Shown: piece by piece, positions 5,340-7,467 of the stretch
Numbering within the stretch: the stretch's first letter is position 1
How the letters are laid out: the number at the start of each line of letters is the position of its first letter
Assembly: GCA_938003715.1 (NCBI GenBank)
Contig: CALKYK010000515.1
Span: forward strand, 1 to 7,467
Reading direction: 5' to 3'
DNA length: 7,467 nucleotides
From: an uncultured Gammaproteobacteria bacterium
GTDB taxonomy: Bacteria; Pseudomonadota; Gammaproteobacteria; Steroidobacterales; Woeseiaceae
Notes under the pieces: model-generated
Told to the model about the DNA's origin: nothing
The model's input: only the letters and a program-made list of their open reading frames with translations
The model's database searches: none
Program-made: the position numbers and the translations under genes

Positions 5340-6182
5340 CTACCCGATCCGCGTCTTGCCCGCGTAAATATTGAAACCGCCGTCGCGCAGGAAACCGACC
5401 AGCGTCATGCCGAAGGTTTCAGCCGTCTGCACGGCCAGGCTCGACGGTGCGCCCACCGCCGCCAGCAGGGGAATTCCCGCCACCAGCGTCTTTTGCATCA
5501 GTTCGAAGCTGGCCCGCCCGGACACCAGCAGCCCGAATTCGTGGCCGGGCAACCGTCCCGCGACGAGCAGCGCGCCGATCGCCTTGTCGGTCGCATTATG
5601 CCGACCGACGTCTTCTTTCACGACGACAATATCACCATCCGGATTGAAAACGGCGGCGGCGTGCAGGCCGCCGGTTTCGCCGAAAACGCGCTGCCGCTCG
5701 CGCACGCGGTCGGGGAGTCCCGAGAGCACTGCCGCGTCGAACCGCGTGCCGACGTCCGCAAGCGATGCCTGGCCGGCCACGTGCAGCGCATCGAGCGACG
5801 CCTTGCCGCACACGCCGCAGCTCGACGTCGTGTAGAAGTGCCGGGTCAGTTTGTCCAGCGCGACGTCGACATCGTCGCGCAGCAACACGCGCACGGTGTT
5901 CTGCTCGCCGCTCGCGGCATCGGGCTGCCCGACGCGGTCGATGCGTACGACCTGGTCGGCACTCGTGATGATGCCCTCCGTGAACAGGAAGCCCACCGCG
6001 AGGTCCTCGTCCTGGCCCGGAGTGCGCATCGTGATCGAAAGCGACTTTGCGGCTGCGGCGTCCGGCTTCGAGGCGACGACCTGGATCTCGAGGGGTTCCT
6101 CCGCGGCCACGCGGTCGTCGGCGTCGGTCCTGCCGCCGCCGGCGACGCGCGTAATGGATACGGCGCGGCTGCTTGCGCTCAT
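5340..6182 (-). CDS. fdhD: Formate dehydrogenase accessory sulfurtransferase FdhD
   Basis: FdhD transfers sulfur from a cysteine desulfurase to the bis-guanine-dinucleotide molybdenum cofactor and is needed for active formate dehydrogenase; it is cytoplasmic. From ATG 6182 the product has 280 residues. Motifs in order are VAAEEPLEI (25-33), EDLAVGFLFTEGII (59-72), TSSCGVCGKASL (119-130) with the sulfur-carrying Cys122 and Cys125, TGGLHAAA (170-177), KEDVGRHNATDKAIG (189-203), SGRASFELMQK (221-231), GAPSSLAV (244-251) and GFNIYAG at the C-terminus. All functional residues are present. A GTG at 6224 would add 14 residues; I prefer ATG 6182 because the family has a short N-terminus and GGA lies 5 bases upstream. 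It sits 55 bases after the peptidase gene and heads the fdhD-fdsG-fdsB block. Its presence implies that the cell makes a formate dehydrogenase whose catalytic subunit is encoded elsewhere. Confidence 0.95.
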   Translation of the reverse strand: MSASSRAVSITRVAGGGRTDADDRVAAEEPLEIQVVASKPDAAAAKSLSITMRTPGQDEDLAVGFLFTEGIITSADQVVRIDRVGQPDAASGEQNTVRVLLRDDVDVALDKLTRHFYTTSSCGVCGKASLDALHVAGQASLADVGTRFDAAVLSGLPDRVRERQRVFGETGGLHAAAVFNPDGDIVVVKEDVGRHNATDKAIGALLVAGRLPGHEFGLLVSGRASFELMQKTLVAGIPLLAAVGAPSSLAVQTAETFGMTLVGFLRDGGFNIYAGKTRIG

Positions 6183-6237
6183 GACGATCCGGGATGCTTG
6201 AAACGGCCGCCCAGTATGCCGCACTTTCGTCGGCCGA

Positions 6238-7467
6238 TCAGTCCGTGGCGAGTTCCGCCCGCCAGCGCGCGGTAGCGCTGTCCAGTCGCGTGATGTCGCG
6301 GCGCAGCGCCGACAGCGCCGCGTTGTTCTTCAGGCGCACGCGGCCGTCGTCGACGACGACGCCGAGCCGGGCGAACGTTTCACTGACGTCGGGGAAGCCG
6401 GCCGTGTCGGCGTAGCGCCGGTACAGCGGCATGAACACCGGCGTTTCGACGAAGGAATCCAGCCGGGCAAAGAACTCCTGACCCGACCACACCGTCGCCG
6501 ACGGCAGGCAGCACTGCTGGAATTCCTCGAGCACCGTGTCGAGGGAGGTCTCGCCGTTCGACCGCGCACGCAACTCGACGTCGGCCATCAGCGCTAGCGC
6601 CGCGCCGCTCCAGTACACCTTCATCAGGCTCGAGCGTACGCGGCCGGCCGAAGCCTCGTTCGGCGACAGTTCGGGCCGCGAGCGCCGCCCGCGTTCGTAG
6701 CCCTCGTAGAGTTTCTGCCAGGCGTGGCGTTCGTCGTAGGCGCCGGCGCGGGTCAGCAGGACATTCTGGTAATACTGCGCGAACCCCTCCGAGATCCAGC
6801 GATGTTCGCGGTGGATGTACGGCACCATCATGTGGCTGAACTCGTGCGTCGCGGTCCAGTCGGCGAGCAGTTCGTCCAGCGAACGCGACTGGTCGACGAA
6901 CAGTTCGACGGACTCGCCGCCATCGCGGACGACGCGGCCGAAGGGCACCGCGCTGCGTCCCGAACCGCGTGCGCTACCGACCGGGATCACGACCACCTGC
7001 GGCGACGGATTCGGGAAGCGCCCGTAAGCGAGGCTGACGTCGGTCGCGGTCGCCTGGATCCAGTTTGCGATCGCATCGTTCCTCATCGGCTGTCCGCCGT
7101 GCAGCAGGCTGACCCGAAGCGTCGCACCCGGCACCTCGAGTTCCCGGTAGTCGAAGCGGCCGAACACCACCGGCGCGTTCGCGCTTTCGGGCGAGCGGCC
7201 GAGCAGGTAGGTATCCGGTGCATCGTCGACCGGCGTCCACGGCACCGACACGCGGAGGCCGTCAGGCAGGTCGAACGCAATCCGGATGCGCGTGCCGTTG
7301 AAGAGCTCGGGGCGCCACAGCCAGTATGACGAGGAGACGATGATGTTGCGTTCGTCGAGCGTGCGGTTGTTGCGCACCGCCTGCGCCGCACGGCCCAGGT
7401 CGAACGTGTAGTTCAGGCATTCGATACCCTGCTGCGGCAGCATCAGGCGACGATTGCGGAGGCGGAT
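6238..7467 (-). CDS. M61-like zinc metallopeptidase, 5' end outside window
   Basis: This is a gluzincin-type peptidase resembling family M61 (glycyl aminopeptidase-like). The frame stays open through the window edge (IRLRNRRL precedes the internal ATG at 7443), and the sequence there still looks like domain interior, so the true start is upstream. Counting from ATG 7443, the zinc motif HEFSH is at 200-204 (His200, Glu201, His204). WISEGFAQYYQNVLLTRAGAY follows at 216-236, with Glu219 as probable third ligand; the EGFAQYY..LLLTRAG-type block is the M61 hallmark. The preceding 190 residues or so form the beta-rich N-terminal domain (FDLPDGLRVSVPW). The C-terminal part is helical and holds VYWSGAALALMADVELR and an EEFQQCC segment. 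The presence of both metal motifs suggests an active enzyme. Localisation cannot be judged without the N-terminus. It reads in the same direction as fdhD with 55 bases between, but no functional link is evident. Confidence 0.85.
   Translation of the reverse strand: MRLRNRRLMLPQQGIECLNYTFDLGRAAQAVRNNRTLDERNIIVSSSYWLWRPELFNGTRIRIAFDLPDGLRVSVPWTPVDDAPDTYLLGRSPESANAPVVFGRFDYRELEVPGATLRVSLLHGGQPMRNDAIANWIQATATDVSLAYGRFPNPSPQVVVIPVGSARGSGRSAVPFGRVVRDGGESVELFVDQSRSLDELLADWTATHEFSHMMVPYIHREHRWISEGFAQYYQNVLLTRAGAYDERHAWQKLYEGYERGRRSRPELSPNEASAGRVRSSLMKVYWSGAALALMADVELRARSNGETSLDTVLEEFQQCCLPSATVWSGQEFFARLDSFVETPVFMPLYRRYADTAGFPDVSETFARLGVVVDDGRVRLKNNAALSALRRDITRLDSATARWRAELATD

Noticed and set aside
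4776..6275. Long + strand open frame (about 499 codons) opposite fdsG and fdhD
   Set aside because: Antisense shadow of two well-identified genes; no recognisable motif and no ribosome site.

Overview
The window is dense, GC-rich bacterial chromosomal DNA. Most of its gene junctions overlap by 4 bases (ATGA or GTGA). The gene content points to an aerobic, respiratory, Gram-negative proteobacterium: a Tat-exported sulfite dehydrogenase with a periplasmic cytochrome c, a histidine-degradation enzyme, NAD-linked formate dehydrogenase accessory subunits and a SYLF-domain exported protein. The group is inferred from content and base composition, and I would not name a genus.

Layout. On the + strand, positions 1-3280 carry the 3' end of N-formylglutamate deformylase (hutG). 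It is directly coupled to a SorT-like molybdenum sulfite dehydrogenase and its small monoheme cytochrome c partner (SorU-like). After a 119-base gap with a possible promoter come an exported SYLF (Ysc84/DUF500) protein and a small unrecognised membrane protein. A simple intrinsic terminator follows at 3299-3318. On the - strand, positions 7467-3293 read as a block: a 5'-truncated M61-like metallopeptidase, then fdhD, fdsG, fdsB and a 20-codon mini-ORF. The two gene sets converge tail to tail around 3281-3292.

How the genes fit together. SorT oxidises sulfite in the periplasm and passes electrons to the cytochrome c encoded next to it. FdsG and FdsB form the electron-transfer/NAD+-reducing half of a soluble formate dehydrogenase, and FdhD supplies sulfur to the molybdenum cofactor of the catalytic subunit. 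The catalytic subunit FdsA, normally encoded right after fdsB, is absent: its place is taken by a 20-residue ORF with a good Shine-Dalgarno sequence. HutG releases formate, so the + strand block makes the substrate that the - strand block would oxidise. That link is suggestive but unproven.

The points most worth a second look are the formate dehydrogenase module without its catalytic subunit, the mini-ORF that replaces it, the histidine/sulfite gene coupling, and an A/G-only tract with an unusual translation start for the membrane protein gene. I saw no tRNA, rRNA, CRISPR array, insertion sequence or integrase, and I do not claim a wholly new system.
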